Shown: positions 23,215 through 33,094 of the stretch, piece after piece
Layout: each line of letters begins with the position of its first letter
How positions within the stretch are numbered: position 1 is the stretch's first letter
DNA from: Spiroplasma endosymbiont of Lasioglossum villosulum
GTDB taxonomy: Bacteria > Bacillota_I > Bacilli_A > Mycoplasmatales > VBWQ01
Assembly (NCBI RefSeq): GCF_964020195.1
Contig: NZ_OZ026539.1
Location: forward strand, 62,001 to 126,000
Direction: 5' to 3'
Length of the DNA: 64,000 bases
Position numbers and translations under genes: made by a program
Notes under the pieces: model-generated
Databases searched by the model: none
What the model was told of the DNA's origin: nothing
Seen by the model: the letters and a program-made list of their open reading frames with translations, nothing else

Positions 23215-23520
23215 TGTAAAATTTTAAAATTTTTAATAAACCTCTTTAACGCTATTATCAACACGTGTTAGGGAACTAAAAAAGTGAACTACAACACAGT
23301 TGTTAAAAATAGTAGCTAGAACATGTGGACTTGCATGGATAAATAAAAAGTGGAGTGATACCTAATAAAATATACTAACCATTTAATGGTAATTCTTGGG
23401 GTGGGAGCGAATTGGAAACTAGTATATATAGACCTGTTGTAGGGACCTATTGTATTAATTCTATTCTTTATTTAACCAACCTTGCCACCCCCCAGTGAGC
23501 AAGTGTTGGTTTTATTTTTT
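23215..23520 (+). ncRNA. Candidate structured leader or small RNA
   Basis: About 300 non-coding bases, clearly less AT-rich than their surroundings. Small hairpins are seen at AACACGTGTT (23260), ACAAC/GTTGT (23291-23303) and ACCATTTAATGGT (23378-23390). It ends in a terminator hairpin (23474-23485 with 23499-23512) followed by a T-run. GGGGTGG at 23398-23404 is complementary to CCACCCC in the terminator loop (23485-23491), so a pseudoknot is possible. No ORF or known RNA family fits. Confidence 0.4.
23474..23520 (+). terminator. Terminator ending the structured region, unit 1
   Basis: AACCAAC-CTTGC pairs with GCAAG-T-GTTGGTT with one bulge around a C-rich loop; TTTTATTTTTTATT follows. Confidence 0.75.
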
Positions 23521-23746
23521 ATTTTTTTTGAAAATTTTTTTGGGCGAGAAAATAAATTTCAAACTTGTAAAAAAAATTGAGCGGTGCCGGTTCAATTAAA
23601 ATATTAATTTGTTTAACACAAATTAAATAAATATTGAATCGAATGCCTCGATTTCTTTTTAAAATTTCACAATTTATTTTTGAGCCCAGAATTTCTGAAA
23701 TGAATAAAACTAATAGTAGTATTATTAATAATCTAAAAATCAAAAT

Positions 23747-23780
23747 ATATGTTCTTTATGCTATAAGCAACAGAACATAT
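23747..23780 (+). promoter_or_regulatory. Inverted repeat over a -10-like box, upstream of the early genes
   Basis: ATATGTTCT (23747) and AGAACATAT (23772) are perfect inverted arms separated by 16 bases holding TGCTATAAG, a -10-like sequence. It ends just before AGGAAAGGATTATT and ATG 23796. It could be a repressor operator over the early promoter, or a leader hairpin. Confidence 0.45.
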
Positions 23781-23795
23781 TAGGAAAGGATTATT

Positions 23796-24314
23796 ATGCA
23801 AATAGAATTTAAAAAAGAACAAATTGTTAAAGATAAACCACAAGCTATTCTTATTGATTATGGTGAATATAAATTACAATGTCCAAAATGAATGGTTAAA
23901 AATAATAGTTTTATTGCTGATGATAAATATACATATTGAGTTTTTAATTTAGAAAATATTAAAAGAGAATTAAGTGGTAATGAATTAATAAAATTATTAG
24001 AACCATATATTAAAGACCAAAAAATAACTGTTAATAAACCAACTGCTTCAAAAGAATATTATCTTAATGATATAAAACTTGAACCATTAAAATTTTATGA
24101 ACAGCATAATAGTTGATTTATGGGTGAAATAACAGATAACAAAACTAAAATTACTAATCCTTGTTTTAAATATAACATTACATGAGAAGAAAACAGAAAA
24201 TGTTTTAAAATAAATAATCCATATAAACATGATGATTTACCAATTAATTATATAGTTACTTCTTATAAGGAAATTTCAACTCATAATGAAAAAGTATTTT
24301 TGTTGAACATGTAA
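23796..24314 (+). CDS. Unknown early protein, first gene of the unit
   Basis: A 172-residue soluble protein starting MQIEFKKEQIVKDKP behind AGGAAAGG. It contains paired cysteines only in single positions (LQCPKW, NPCFKY) and many aromatic residues. No family recognised. The last ten codons overlap the next gene in another frame. The TGA codons within it are Trp. Confidence 0.75.
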
Positions 24315-24456
24315 ACAAAATAAATTAGATTATTTATTCTTTAATACTAATGATATAAAAACAAGAAAATATTTTTTAAGAGATAAAAATAGTAAAACAA
24401 TTTGTTACGACTGTATCTTAAATATTAGGTTAAGCAGGAGGTATAAATATGGATAA
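24286..24456 (+). CDS. Small CxxC zinc-ribbon-like protein
   Basis: A 56-residue protein with MKKYFCWTCKQN at the start and TICYDCILNIRL near the end: two CxxC knuckles about 35 residues apart, a likely four-cysteine zinc site. It begins inside the preceding gene and ends overlapping the start of the next. The first CxxC contains a TGA-coded Trp. Confidence 0.65.
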
Positions 24457-24604
24457 AGAAAAATTAATTTATTATCTTGATAATGAATTTATGGAATTAC
24501 TTAAAGATGATATTAGTGATGAAATTAAAATTAATATTAGTAATTGAAAAATGAAATTAATAATGAGATTACAAGAAAAAATTAAAAATGGAAACTTTGA
24601 TTAA
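24449..24604 (+). CDS. Small acidic protein, 'KEKL...FD' family member 1
   Basis: A 51-residue protein MDKEKLIYYLDNEF ending KNGNFD, with GCAGGAGG seven bases before its ATG. It shares its ends and helical middle with the proteins at 25627 and 26971, so the unit carries three paralogous micro-genes. The function is unknown. Confidence 0.65.
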
Positions 24605-24606
24605 TA

Positions 24607-25044
24607 ATGCAATATGACTTAATTATTGGAATTGACCCTGCTGGAATTGGTAATAATGGAATCGTTATATATTCAAATGAAACTAATAGTATTGTTTTAA
24701 ATAAAACATTTAAAACAAAAACTATTTTAGAAAGTAAAGATTTTTATAAAATATATTTTCAAATAACTAAAAACAAATTTATTGATAAAAAAATATTAGT
24801 TATTGTAGAAAATTTCTTTTTAACTTCAAAACAATTATTAACTAATCCATTAGCAACTCCTAAAATTATTGGTGCATTAATGGTATTAGTAGAAGACGTT
24901 ATGAATTGAGATTTTCAAGAAAACGAACCAAAAAATAAAACTAAAATAGAAAATTATAAAGGAAATATAAAATTTACAAAACATGAACAAGATGCATATA
25001 AACATATTCAATATTATTTAAGGAATTATAAAAATGAAAGATAA
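24607..25044 (+). CDS. RuvC-like Holliday junction resolvase
   Basis: A 145-residue RNase H-fold protein. YDLIIGIDPAGIGNNGIV is the first catalytic Asp strand of RuvC/poxvirus-type resolvases, LVIVENFFLTSK holds the second acidic residue, and KFTKHEQDAYKHIQYYL carries the C-terminal acidic pair. Phages use such enzymes to trim branched DNA before packaging. It starts two bases after the preceding stop and overlaps the next gene. Confidence 0.78.
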
Positions 25045-25327
25045 AGCAAATTATGTCAAATTAACAGTAAAACTGAGTAACACTATTGAAGCAAAATATT
25101 ACGAAAAAGGTAATAAAGAATTATATTATAGTGTTCGTGGTCAATGAAATGGATTAAACTACGTTACTTTAATTTTTAATAACCCAAAACTTTATAGACG
25201 CTGTATTTTATTAAACAAAAATGATGAAATTATTGTAACTGGTCAAATCTTTAACACTTTAAACATTCCTAAAAATCGTGCATTTTGTTCAATAAATGTT
25301 AAATGATTTAAAAAATGAAAAGAGTAA
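25034..25327 (+). CDS. OB-fold-like, possible single-strand DNA-binding protein
   Basis: A 97-residue protein, MKDKANYVKLTVKLSNTIE, with alternating strands, YYSVRGQWNGLNYVTLIF in the middle and DEIIVTGQIFNTLNIP resembling the OB-fold strand of phage SSBs. The pairing with a resolvase gene supports a DNA-recombination role. Family is inferred from pattern only. Confidence 0.55.
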
Positions 25328-25330
25328 AAA

Positions 25331-25489
25331 ATGATATTATGAAAATTTTTATTAATAGTACCAATATTAATAACAAGTATAACACTAATAATATTTTTAA
25401 TATTTATTATTAAAGAATTAAAAAATGAATATAAAGTATTAAAAATATTAAATGAAATTGCTAATCAAATTGAAAATAAGGAGAAATAA
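25331..25489 (+). CDS. Small single-pass membrane protein
   Basis: 52 residues: a hydrophobic N-terminal segment (LLIVPILITSITLIIFLIF) is followed by a charged helical tail. It lies three bases after the OB-fold gene and one base before the next. Topology and role are unknown. Confidence 0.6.
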
Positions 25490-25490
25490 T

Positions 25491-25634
25491 ATGAAATATG
25501 AAGATAAATGTTCTATGTGCAATAAAGTAAAAGAAAACTTTTTATCCAATACCTGTAATAGTTGTTGATTAGAAGCAGTTAATAAATGAAATAGAAGAAG
25601 TTGAGGAAATTTAGGAGACTTTGATAATGAATAA
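25491..25634 (+). CDS. Small CxxC protein
   Basis: 47 residues with KCSMCNKVKENF and NTCNSCWLEAV: two CxxC pairs about 14 residues apart, a compact zinc knuckle. Tryptophans are TGA-coded. RBS AAGGAG precedes it, and the stop overlaps the next gene's start. Confidence 0.6.
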
Positions 25635-25764
25635 AGAAAAATTACTTAAATATATGAAAGATATAATTAAATGAACTAAAAAAATTAATTATACAAACTC
25701 TGATTTTGACAAAAATATTTTAAATTTATTAATTGAAAAAATAGAAAAAGGTGAATTTGACTAA
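25627..25764 (+). CDS. Small acidic protein, 'KEKL...FD' family member 2
   Basis: 45 residues, MNKEKLLKYMKDIIKW ending EKGEFD. Overlaps the preceding gene by eight bases, and the next gene starts on its last stop base. The CxxC/KEKL pair order repeats that at 24286-24604, as if the pair had been duplicated. Confidence 0.6.
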
Positions 25765-26000
25765 TGATAATATTACCTACTTTGTTTGAAAATAAAGATG
25801 AAATTGAAATATTATCACCATTTCCAAAAGCAATTCATACAAGTAATGATATTAGAGCAATTATTTTAAGACAATACCCAAATGTTAAATCCAAACACAT
25901 AATTGTTTCGGACCCAGAAAGTAATGTTGCATTAATAGTTGGTAATAATGATGTTTATCAAGGTTGAATTAAAGTAACAATTAAAAAATTAGAAAATTAA
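25764..26000 (+). CDS. Unknown small protein
   Basis: 78 residues, MIILPTLFENKDEIEIL, mixed alpha/beta with IIVSDPESNVALIVGNN. It starts on the last base of the preceding stop codon, so translation is probably coupled. There is no recognised family. Confidence 0.6.
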
Positions 26001-26014
26001 AGGAGAATAAAAAA

Positions 26015-26128
26015 ATGAAAAAGGAAAAAATTAAAATTAGAAATTATGAATTTGAATTATATGAATATCAAGTAAATACTTTATTAGATATTGTAAGAGA
26101 AATGTTAAAAGTAAATAAAGGAGATTAA
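26015..26128 (+). CDS. Micro-ORF
   Basis: 37 residues, MKKEKIKIRNYEFELYEYQ, with an AGGAGA site ahead and its own stop overlapping the RBS of the next gene. Likely translated from its spacing; the function is unknown. Confidence 0.5.
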   Translation: MKKEKIKIRNYEFELYEYQVNTLLDIVREMLKVNKGD

Positions 26129-26129
26129 A

Positions 26130-26954
26130 ATGCCAAACGAAAATACACAATCAAATTATACTTTAACTAAGTTAATTAGAACTGGTATAAGTCCAATTTG
26201 TGCAATGATTGGTACAAGTGCTTATTATGGTCAAGTAATTGCAAATCCAGTATTAGGTTCAATTAATAGTTTATTATTTGGTAAAAAATTAGGTTTAGAT
26301 ATATGAAATTTAAATCAAAGACCAAATACTAAAACTAAATTAATTAATAGTAGTAAAAAAATATTATTAGGTTTAGGAACAATTGGTTTAGCAAATTATA
26401 GTAAATGAACAGAAAATAATATTAGTCCTATTATTCCTACAACACCAACTCCAATAACTACTACAACTACAACAGAAGGTCCTCCATGATTACTATTAAA
26501 TAAACAAGAAAATCAGTCATTAATGGATTGAGATACATATATTAGTTTAAATGCTTATGGTATATCAAATCTTATTAGTGGATTAACTGAGTTAATACCT
26601 AATAAATTTGAAACAATAAGAAAGATTTGTAATATGGCAACTGGTGGATGTTTAATATCAAGTGGAGTTGCTATGGGTATTAATAATGATTTTAATAATG
26701 CTTATGCAGTACCTACTATTATTGCAGGAATAAGTGAAATTATTCATAATTTATTACCAATGGAAACAACTAATCATATTGAAGAAATGCAAGAAACATC
26801 ATTTAATAATGAAACTGCAAGATTAATTAATGATAATAGTTTCACAATTAATAGTGAAAGAACTAGTCAATATGGTAGTGATAATATGAGCGAAGTTCCA
26901 TTAAATCATGATAATGCTTCACTAAATTGAGATTATAATCACATGAGTTTATAA
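26130..26954 (+). CDS. Membrane protein with Thr/Pro linker
   Basis: 274 residues. Hydrophobic segments lie near residues 15-45 (ISPICAMIGTSAYYGQ) and 75-90, and another pair at 165-205 (CLISSGVAMGI, VPTIIAGISEI). Between them a TPTPITTTTTTEGPP linker looks exposed. The C-terminal 60 residues are polar. RBS AAAGGAG. It could be a virion membrane-associated or entry protein; nothing recognisable by family. Confidence 0.65.
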
Positions 26955-26970
26955 AGGAGGTGAATAATTT

Positions 26971-27129
26971 ATGAATAAAGAAAAATTACTTGAATATTAT
27001 AATAATGAAATTCATACATATAAAGAGAGAATGGAACAATTAAATAAAGAAATTGCCTTATTAGTAAGCATTATAAGTAATTCAAAATCGATGATTGAAA
27101 GAATTAATGGTGGTCAATTTGATGAATAA
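26971..27129 (+). CDS. Small coiled-coil protein, 'KEKL...FD' family member 3
   Basis: 52 residues, MNKEKLLEYYNNEI ending NGGQFDE, behind a near-perfect AAAGGAGGTGA site. The longest of the three paralogues, with an added heptad helix (ERMEQLNKEIALLV). Confidence 0.65.
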   Translation: MNKEKLLEYYNNEIHTYKERMEQLNKEIALLVSIISNSKSMIERINGGQFDE

Positions 27130-27163
27130 TTAAAAAATAAATAATTGAAAGGAAAATATTGAA

Positions 27164-27352
27164 ATGAAAGAATTTTTACATGAATTAATAATTATTGGAA
27201 CAAGTGTTGGAACATTAATTTGCAGAGAAATTATTGTTTTATTAAAAAGATTTATCACAACTCCAAAACATGTTAGAGCAAATAACAAAATTATAAAACA
27301 TCAAAAAAAATTAGCAAAATTAAATGAAAAGATTAATAAAGGAGAAAAATAA
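27164..27352 (+). CDS. Small membrane-anchored protein
   Basis: 62 residues: an N-terminal hydrophobic stretch (LIIIGTSVGTLICREIIVLL), then a strongly basic helical tail. Placed just before the virion genes; holin-like size, but there is only one clear span. Confidence 0.6.
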   Translation: MKEFLHELIIIGTSVGTLICREIIVLLKRFITTPKHVRANNKIIKHQKKLAKLNEKINKGEK

Positions 27353-27353
27353 T

Positions 27354-27539
27354 ATGACAAAAATTGAATTTAATGAAAAATATAGAAAACAAGATATTAG
27401 TATTGATAGAAATTTTGATTTACATATTAATAATTGTTTTAAATTTTCTGATATTGATACATTAGAAAATGCAGTTAATGATTATAAAAAATTAATAAGT
27501 GAAATACCACAATTAGTTAAAGATTGATTATTGGGATAA
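27354..27539 (+). CDS. Unknown small protein
   Basis: 61 residues, MTKIEFNEKYRKQDISI, mostly helical and charged. It overlaps the translation signals of its neighbour (AAAGGAGAAAAATAAT). No family recognised. Confidence 0.6.
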
Positions 27540-27556
27540 GATTAGGAGAATGTTAA

Positions 27557-27931
27557 ATGTTAGAAAATAAAGATAATGTTCAACAAACAACTGAACCTTT
27601 AACTGAAAATAATGTTCAACAAGAAATAGAAAATAAAGTTAATGAAGCAGAAAATAAGTTAAATAAACTTAATCAAGAAATTAAAGAAAAAGAAATAATT
27701 AATATATTTAAAAAATATCAAGTTAAAACTGAATTTTATGATTATTTAAAATTTAAAACTAATAATTTAGAAAATTCAAAAATTGAAGAAACTATTAAAA
27801 AAATGATTAAAGAACAACCAGTATTTAAAGAAACAATTAATACAGGTGGAAATAAACAAATAATTATTAATAATAAAACAAATGATAAAGAAAATTTTTT
27901 AATTAATTATAAAAAGAAAAATTATTTATAA
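27557..27931 (+). CDS. Candidate capsid scaffolding protein
   Basis: 124 residues: a Gln/Glu-rich start, then a long coiled coil (NEAENKLNKLNQEIKEKE), a linker and a basic C-terminus (NYKKKNYL). This layout, directly before the capsid gene, is what phage scaffolds look like: dimerising helix plus a basic tail that touches the capsid protein. Inferred from position and composition. Confidence 0.55.
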   Translation: MLENKDNVQQTTEPLTENNVQQEIENKVNEAENKLNKLNQEIKEKEIINIFKKYQVKTEFYDYLKFKTNNLENSKIEETIKKMIKEQPVFKETINTGGNKQIIINNKTNDKENFLINYKKKNYL

Positions 27932-27949
27932 ACGAAAGGAAGAAATAAA

Positions 27950-29134
27950 ATGTCAGTACCATTTAATCAAAATTTAGACAATACAGAGAGATTAGTAGAA
28001 GCGCCAGAATTTATAGAATTTTTTAAAATTTCAAATAGTCCATGAGCAAACTTTTTCCCTACTGAAATTGTTGACTCAGTAAATATTGAGTTTATTGTTA
28101 AAAAACCAAAAAAACCAGAAGTAAAAATTATTGCTTGAGATGATAAAAGTAAAAGATATGAATTACCATATGTTGATACAGATAAAATTAGTAAAAAAAT
28201 AACTAAAAAATATCTTGCAGGAGAAATTATTGCAGATGTAGATTTAAAAGCAAATAATGGACAAAATTTATTAGATAGTATGCAATATGAAGTTGCAAAT
28301 GATTTAGCAGATAAATTGGCAATTGATGATACACAAGCAATTGCAAAATTTGCTACTAAAATCGATATTGAAGATACAACACCAGTAGACTATTTAAAAT
28401 CAATGTTATCTGCTTGAAATACTTTGTTTCAATTTAGAAACATTGCAAATAGTAAATTTTTTATTACTAATGGTCTTTATGATAGTTTAGTTTATTTAGC
28501 AGATAATAAAGGTTTAATTACCGATAATCAGTTGGCACAACAATTACGTTTAAATGGAAATAATTTATATGTAAAAGGTGTATTATGTGAAATTGTTCTT
28601 GATGATTATATGATTTTTACTAATGATAAAAATGAACAACAATTAATGACCTTTATTTTAGCAACACCAAGAGCGATGAAAAGATATATGATAGAAAATA
28701 CAGTTATTTATGTAGATTTTATTAAAGATGATAAAGCAGGAAGAGCATATAAAGTTGCTGGTGAAGTTGTTGGAGAAGCAATACCATATATTTCTAATAA
28801 TGAAACAACATCACGTTGAATGTTATGTGGAGTTATTAAAACAGAAAAAACTGATTTAAAAACTAAAATTACAAGTTTAACAACTGATATTACTGCAAAT
28901 GTTAATAACAATAATAGTGAATTAAATACACAAATAAAAAGTACTAATGAACTTAAATCATTAAATCCAAATTTAACAAATCCAACTATTAAATATTTTA
29001 GTGATGCACAAGGAAAAACTAATGTAAGTAATCAAAAACAAAAAGCAGGTGACTTATATATAACCATTACTGCTAATGTTAATGACTTAAATTATAAAGG
29101 AACAACAAATCCAATTAAAATAACTCTTAAATAA
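27950..29134 (+). CDS. Candidate major capsid protein with C-terminal lipoprotein-like domain
   Basis: 394 residues. Residues 1-290 read like an HK97-type phage capsid protein: a PWANFFPTE start, YEVANDLADKLAIDDT long helix, LFQFRNIANSKFFITN and later FILATPRAMKRYM and VDFIKDDKAGR in the axial and peripheral parts. Residues 295-394 form a Thr/Asn-rich appendage ending KAGDLYITITANVNDLNY and PIKITLK, the pattern of spiroplasma surface-lipoprotein domains. It follows the scaffold-like gene with RBS GAAAGGAAG. Best capsid candidate in the unit. Confidence 0.65.
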
Positions 29135-29148
29135 AGGAAATTAATATT

Positions 29149-30867
29149 ATGCCAATCGGTACAACTAGTACAGCAATACTTTTAAACATAAATAAACCAA
29201 AACATACTAGAACAAGTAACCAACAAGAAAACAAAAGTTTTTGATGAGAAATTTTAGAAATGATTGGTGTACAAGTTATAGCAGTAGCACTTGCTCCTTT
29301 TACTGGTGGATTAAGTGAAAGTTTTGCACTTGGATTAGGTGCAAGTGATTTAGTTGCTAGTATTAGTGCTGTTGGTGTAGAGTTTTTAACTGATTTTACT
29401 ATTAATCAAGTTTATGATTATTTAAAAGGAAATGTAACAAAATTAAATACTTTCTTTAATATACTTCCTGCATTTGCTGGACTTAATAAAATTAGTCGTG
29501 GTTATCGTACAAGTAAATTTATTAAACTAGCACAAAAAACTAAAACATTAGAACAAGTGGGAATTAAAGAAGCAAAAAATTTACAAGAAATTATTAGTCA
29601 AGTAAGTGGAAAAGAAATTTTAACAGATAAAATTATTGGTAATAAACGTTATTTAATGAATTATAGTTTTACTCCTAATCGTGAAACAGTATTACGAGAT
29701 TTAGGTTATGTTGCTGAAAGACAATATAAAAATAATTTTCAAAAATTAGAAGCACAAGAGTTAAAAGATTACTTATTATTACAAAATACATTAATAAAAC
29801 TAAGTCCACAATTAACTCCTAAATTTAAAATTAAAGATATTGAAAAAGCAAATAACTTTTTAAAAAAATTTAATACTGATTTAAAAGAAGTATTAAAAAT
29901 GAATCAACATGATTGATTAAATTTAGTTCATACAATACATACAGAAAATAGATATGGAAAAACTTTAATTTTAGATTTACAAAAAATTCGTGCTAATGCT
30001 ATTAAATTTAATTTTAAAAATAATGTTATTCATCAACTTGTTTTAAAAGCAAATCAAACTTTTAAATATTTTGATATTAGATTTTATTTAAAAAAAGGTT
30101 TAAATAAATTTTGAAAAGATACACCATATTTTGAAAAAATACGAGAAAGTATATATAAATTACAAGAAAAATTTGAAAAGTTAGAAAAACAAGTATTTGA
30201 AAAAATTCAGAAATTAAAAGAAAAAGCAACTAATTTATTTACTAGTGCAGAAAAAAGAGCAATTAAACACGCACAATTAATTCCATTAAATTCACCAGTA
30301 TTTATGGGTTGTAAAATTCAACCTTTGTCATTAAATAAATGTGCAATTACTATTTATCATCGCAATCCTAAATATAAATCAATTACAGTTGTTGATAGTA
30401 TTCTTAAAGCAAAAACTTTTGTTACTCAAATACATCCATTCCATTGATATCGTTGATATAGTGGTTGATACATTGGTTATGGTGTTAATCATAATAAATG
30501 ATTAAAAGCAATAGCATTTGCTCCACCAGTGGTACAACAAGTAATTAGAGATAGTTTTAAAGTATATAGAGAAATATTTAGAACTATTAGAACTTATCAT
30601 AAAGTAGTAAATATTATTAATAATCCTATTGAAAATATTAACAAATCATTTAAAAATGTTGGTTTAAAATTTAGTGTTAATACTTTATTTGGTACTGGAT
30701 TATTACATCATTTAGAAAAATTTGCATATAGTCAAGTTGTAACAAAAAGTAAGAAAAATTTAAAAAAAGGTAAAAATAAAATACAAAAAGAAATTGAACA
30801 TATAACACATAAAAAAACAAAAAAACATACTCATCATTATAAACAAGCATTTTTTAAGGAATGATAA
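29149..30867 (+). CDS. Large virion-associated protein, unknown (possible internal/ejection protein)
   Basis: 572 residues. Starts MPIGTTSTAILLNINKP, then a hydrophobic Gly/Ala-rich region (VQVIAVALAPFTGGLSESF), long helices, a Trp/Tyr cluster (HPFHWYRWYSGWYIGYG) near residue 440 and a very basic His/Lys-rich tail (KKTKKHTHHYKQAFF). The hydrophobic patches and basic tail suit an internal protein that enters the membrane with the DNA, but this is only inference. Confidence 0.6.
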
Positions 30868-30870
30868 ATT

Positions 30871-32949
30871 ATGATTAATAAACTTTGAACTGATGTCAGT
30901 CTTGAAAATTATAATAACTGATATCCATTAACTGGAAAAATTACAGAAACGCCACAGCAATATATACAAACATGACCAAATGCTAATGATTGATTTAAAA
31001 CATTTGCTATTCGTGCTCAAAATGATATTAATGCTTATCTTAATTTTATTTTATCTAAATTTCCTTTTGATAGTTTTAAAGATGAATTAATTAAAGAAAC
31101 ATTAAGAGATATGGTTTATGTAATGGTAGAACATTGAGTATTTAATCGTACACCAATTGAATTTAATGTTGATGCTACTATTCAATTTAATAATGGTAAT
31201 CAATTTAGTGCAAGTAGTATTCCTACAATTAATGTTTGAGATTTAGCACCTAGTAGAATGAAAATATGGGCAAGACTAACAGAATTAAAACAAATATTTT
31301 CAAGTTATAATGATGATGAAATAGATGTTGAAAAAATTGACTTAAAAGCATTTTATACTAGAAATCAAGTTGATGAATTAATTGAACAACAAAAAGAATT
31401 TACATTATTAAAACAAATTAAATTATATGATGATTTAGTTGATGATAATGAAAATGAAATATATAGAGGTCCTGTTAGTAAATTTATTAATAAAGGTTAT
31501 GTTGCAACTGATTATGATAAAGAAACTGAAACAATGATTTTAGATTGACCTGATGAAATTGGTACATTACCCCCCGAAGCATTACAAAATAATCCACAAA
31601 TTGGTGATTATACACATGCACCAACTTGTGATTTTTCTGCTAAACAACAAAAACGAATTACTACTAATGAAAATGAAATTACCAAATTAAATACTGAATT
31701 AATTAAAGCAAATGAAAATATTAATGATGTTAAAAATAATTGATTTAATATTGAAACTAGTCCTTTATGAAAAAAAGTTGAAAATAATAATATAGAAATA
31801 TTTAAATGATATTTTATTAAAATCAGTTATCAATATTTAACAGAAAATAACTTTATGAAATTTTATAAAGTAATTAAAATTTATTTAAATAATGTTTTTA
31901 ATGAATTTGAATTGCTAAATGTTGATTCCATGACGTATAGTGAACAAATCCAAAATAAAAGAATTTTAAATACCGGAACGATTTACTATGACAATAGAAA
32001 TAAAAAATTTAGGGGTGGTGGTAATTCCTATCCTGAACGTGGAAAAATTAATTTAATTGGTGATATAGAAGAAATATATCAATATCAAGGAATAGATACA
32101 CCAACTGAATTTATAACAGAAGAAAGTACTGAACATGATTATTACACAAAACTAGAAACTAATAATTTATTAGATAAAAAGCAAAATATCAATGATGATG
32201 CTTTACAAACAGTTTCTAAACAAATCGTTCCTGCAATTAATGAAATCAATAATAAAATTCCTAATTTATCTGATTATTATAAAAAAGAAGAAGTAGATAA
32301 AAAATTAGAAGATGTAAAATCACAATTTCCTATTGCATTTCAAATAAATACTATTAGTGCAGAAATTCCTAATTTAGAAACTACTGATAAAACTATTGTC
32401 GGTGCTATTAATGAATTAAAAGAAAAAATAAAAGATAAAAAATTTTCAAATGATTATTTTAAATATAATACTGAAACAAATGAAATTGCATTAAATGATG
32501 AAGAAAATTCATTACTTTGTAAAGATTTATTAGAAAATAATGAATATAAATTATTAAAAACTCAAAATAAAAAATTATTACAAGCCATTAATGAAATATT
32601 AGAAAAACAACCACAACCCAGTCCAAGTGGTTCAAATTGAAAAGAAGTAGGTAAAGTCGTAGTAGATAAAAATAATATTACACATATAGAATATATATTT
32701 AAAGATAAAACACATTATAGAATATATTATAGTTTTGGTGATTATACTAGTAAAGAAAATAATAAAAATTATAGTTGACAAATAATTAATTTTTATTATC
32801 AATTAGATACAAATGTTTTAAAAAGTAGTTTATGAATATCAAATAATAATGTTAATGCGGATACTGAAATTAATATTTATAATAATAGAATAATGTGGGG
32901 TATGGGTAGAGATTATATTTTTAAAAAATTAGAAGAATTACAGGAATAA
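30871..32949 (+). CDS. Tail fibre / receptor-binding protein
   Basis: 692 residues. Near 161, 424 and 469 it carries the phage-fibre trimerisation motif ([45 protein letters not shown]), followed by AINEINNK and GAINELKEK segments typical of fibres and neck appendages. The N-terminal 120 residues are Trp-rich (WYPLTGK, TWPNANDWF) and probably bind the virion. The C-terminus ([17 protein letters not shown]) is a beta domain that probably binds the host. Internal ATGs at 31258 and 31855 are in frame and not separate genes. Confidence 0.78.
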
Positions 32950-32953
32950 TATT

Positions 32954-33076
32954 ATGTTTTTTAAAATTATAAAAATTATTTTAGGTTTAATTGGAGTAAT
33001 TCTATCATCTGCAACTGCTGGCTTAATTATATTTATTATTGTCAAAATTATATTAAAAATTAATCAAATATTTTAA
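32954..33076 (+). CDS. Small hydrophobic protein
   Basis: 40 residues, almost entirely one membrane span (IILGLIGVILSSATAGLIIF) with Lys at both ends. Sits between fibre and portal genes. A holin or phospholamban-like role is possible but not shown. Confidence 0.55.
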   Translation: MFFKIIKIILGLIGVILSSATAGLIIFIIVKIILKINQIF

Positions 33077-33094
33077 AGAAAGGTGGTAAATATT

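Noticed and set aside
23215-23520. phi29-type packaging RNA
   Set aside because: The packaging enzyme of the related element is a conventional two-domain terminase and not a gp16-type ATPase, and no pRNA-specific helix layout could be recognised.
23519-23743. Minus-strand 74-residue ORF with a hydrophobic start (also at 38838-39062)
   Set aside because: No ribosome binding site, it lies over the terminator and a structured region, and the downstream part is not protein-like.
28708-28911. Minus-strand 67-residue ORF inside the capsid gene (also 44027-44230)
   Set aside because: Shadow of the capsid reading frame with no start signal.
31855-32640. A separate 261-residue gene inside the fibre region
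   Set aside because: It is in the same frame as 30871-32949 without any stop other than TGA, so it is part of the 692-residue fibre protein.
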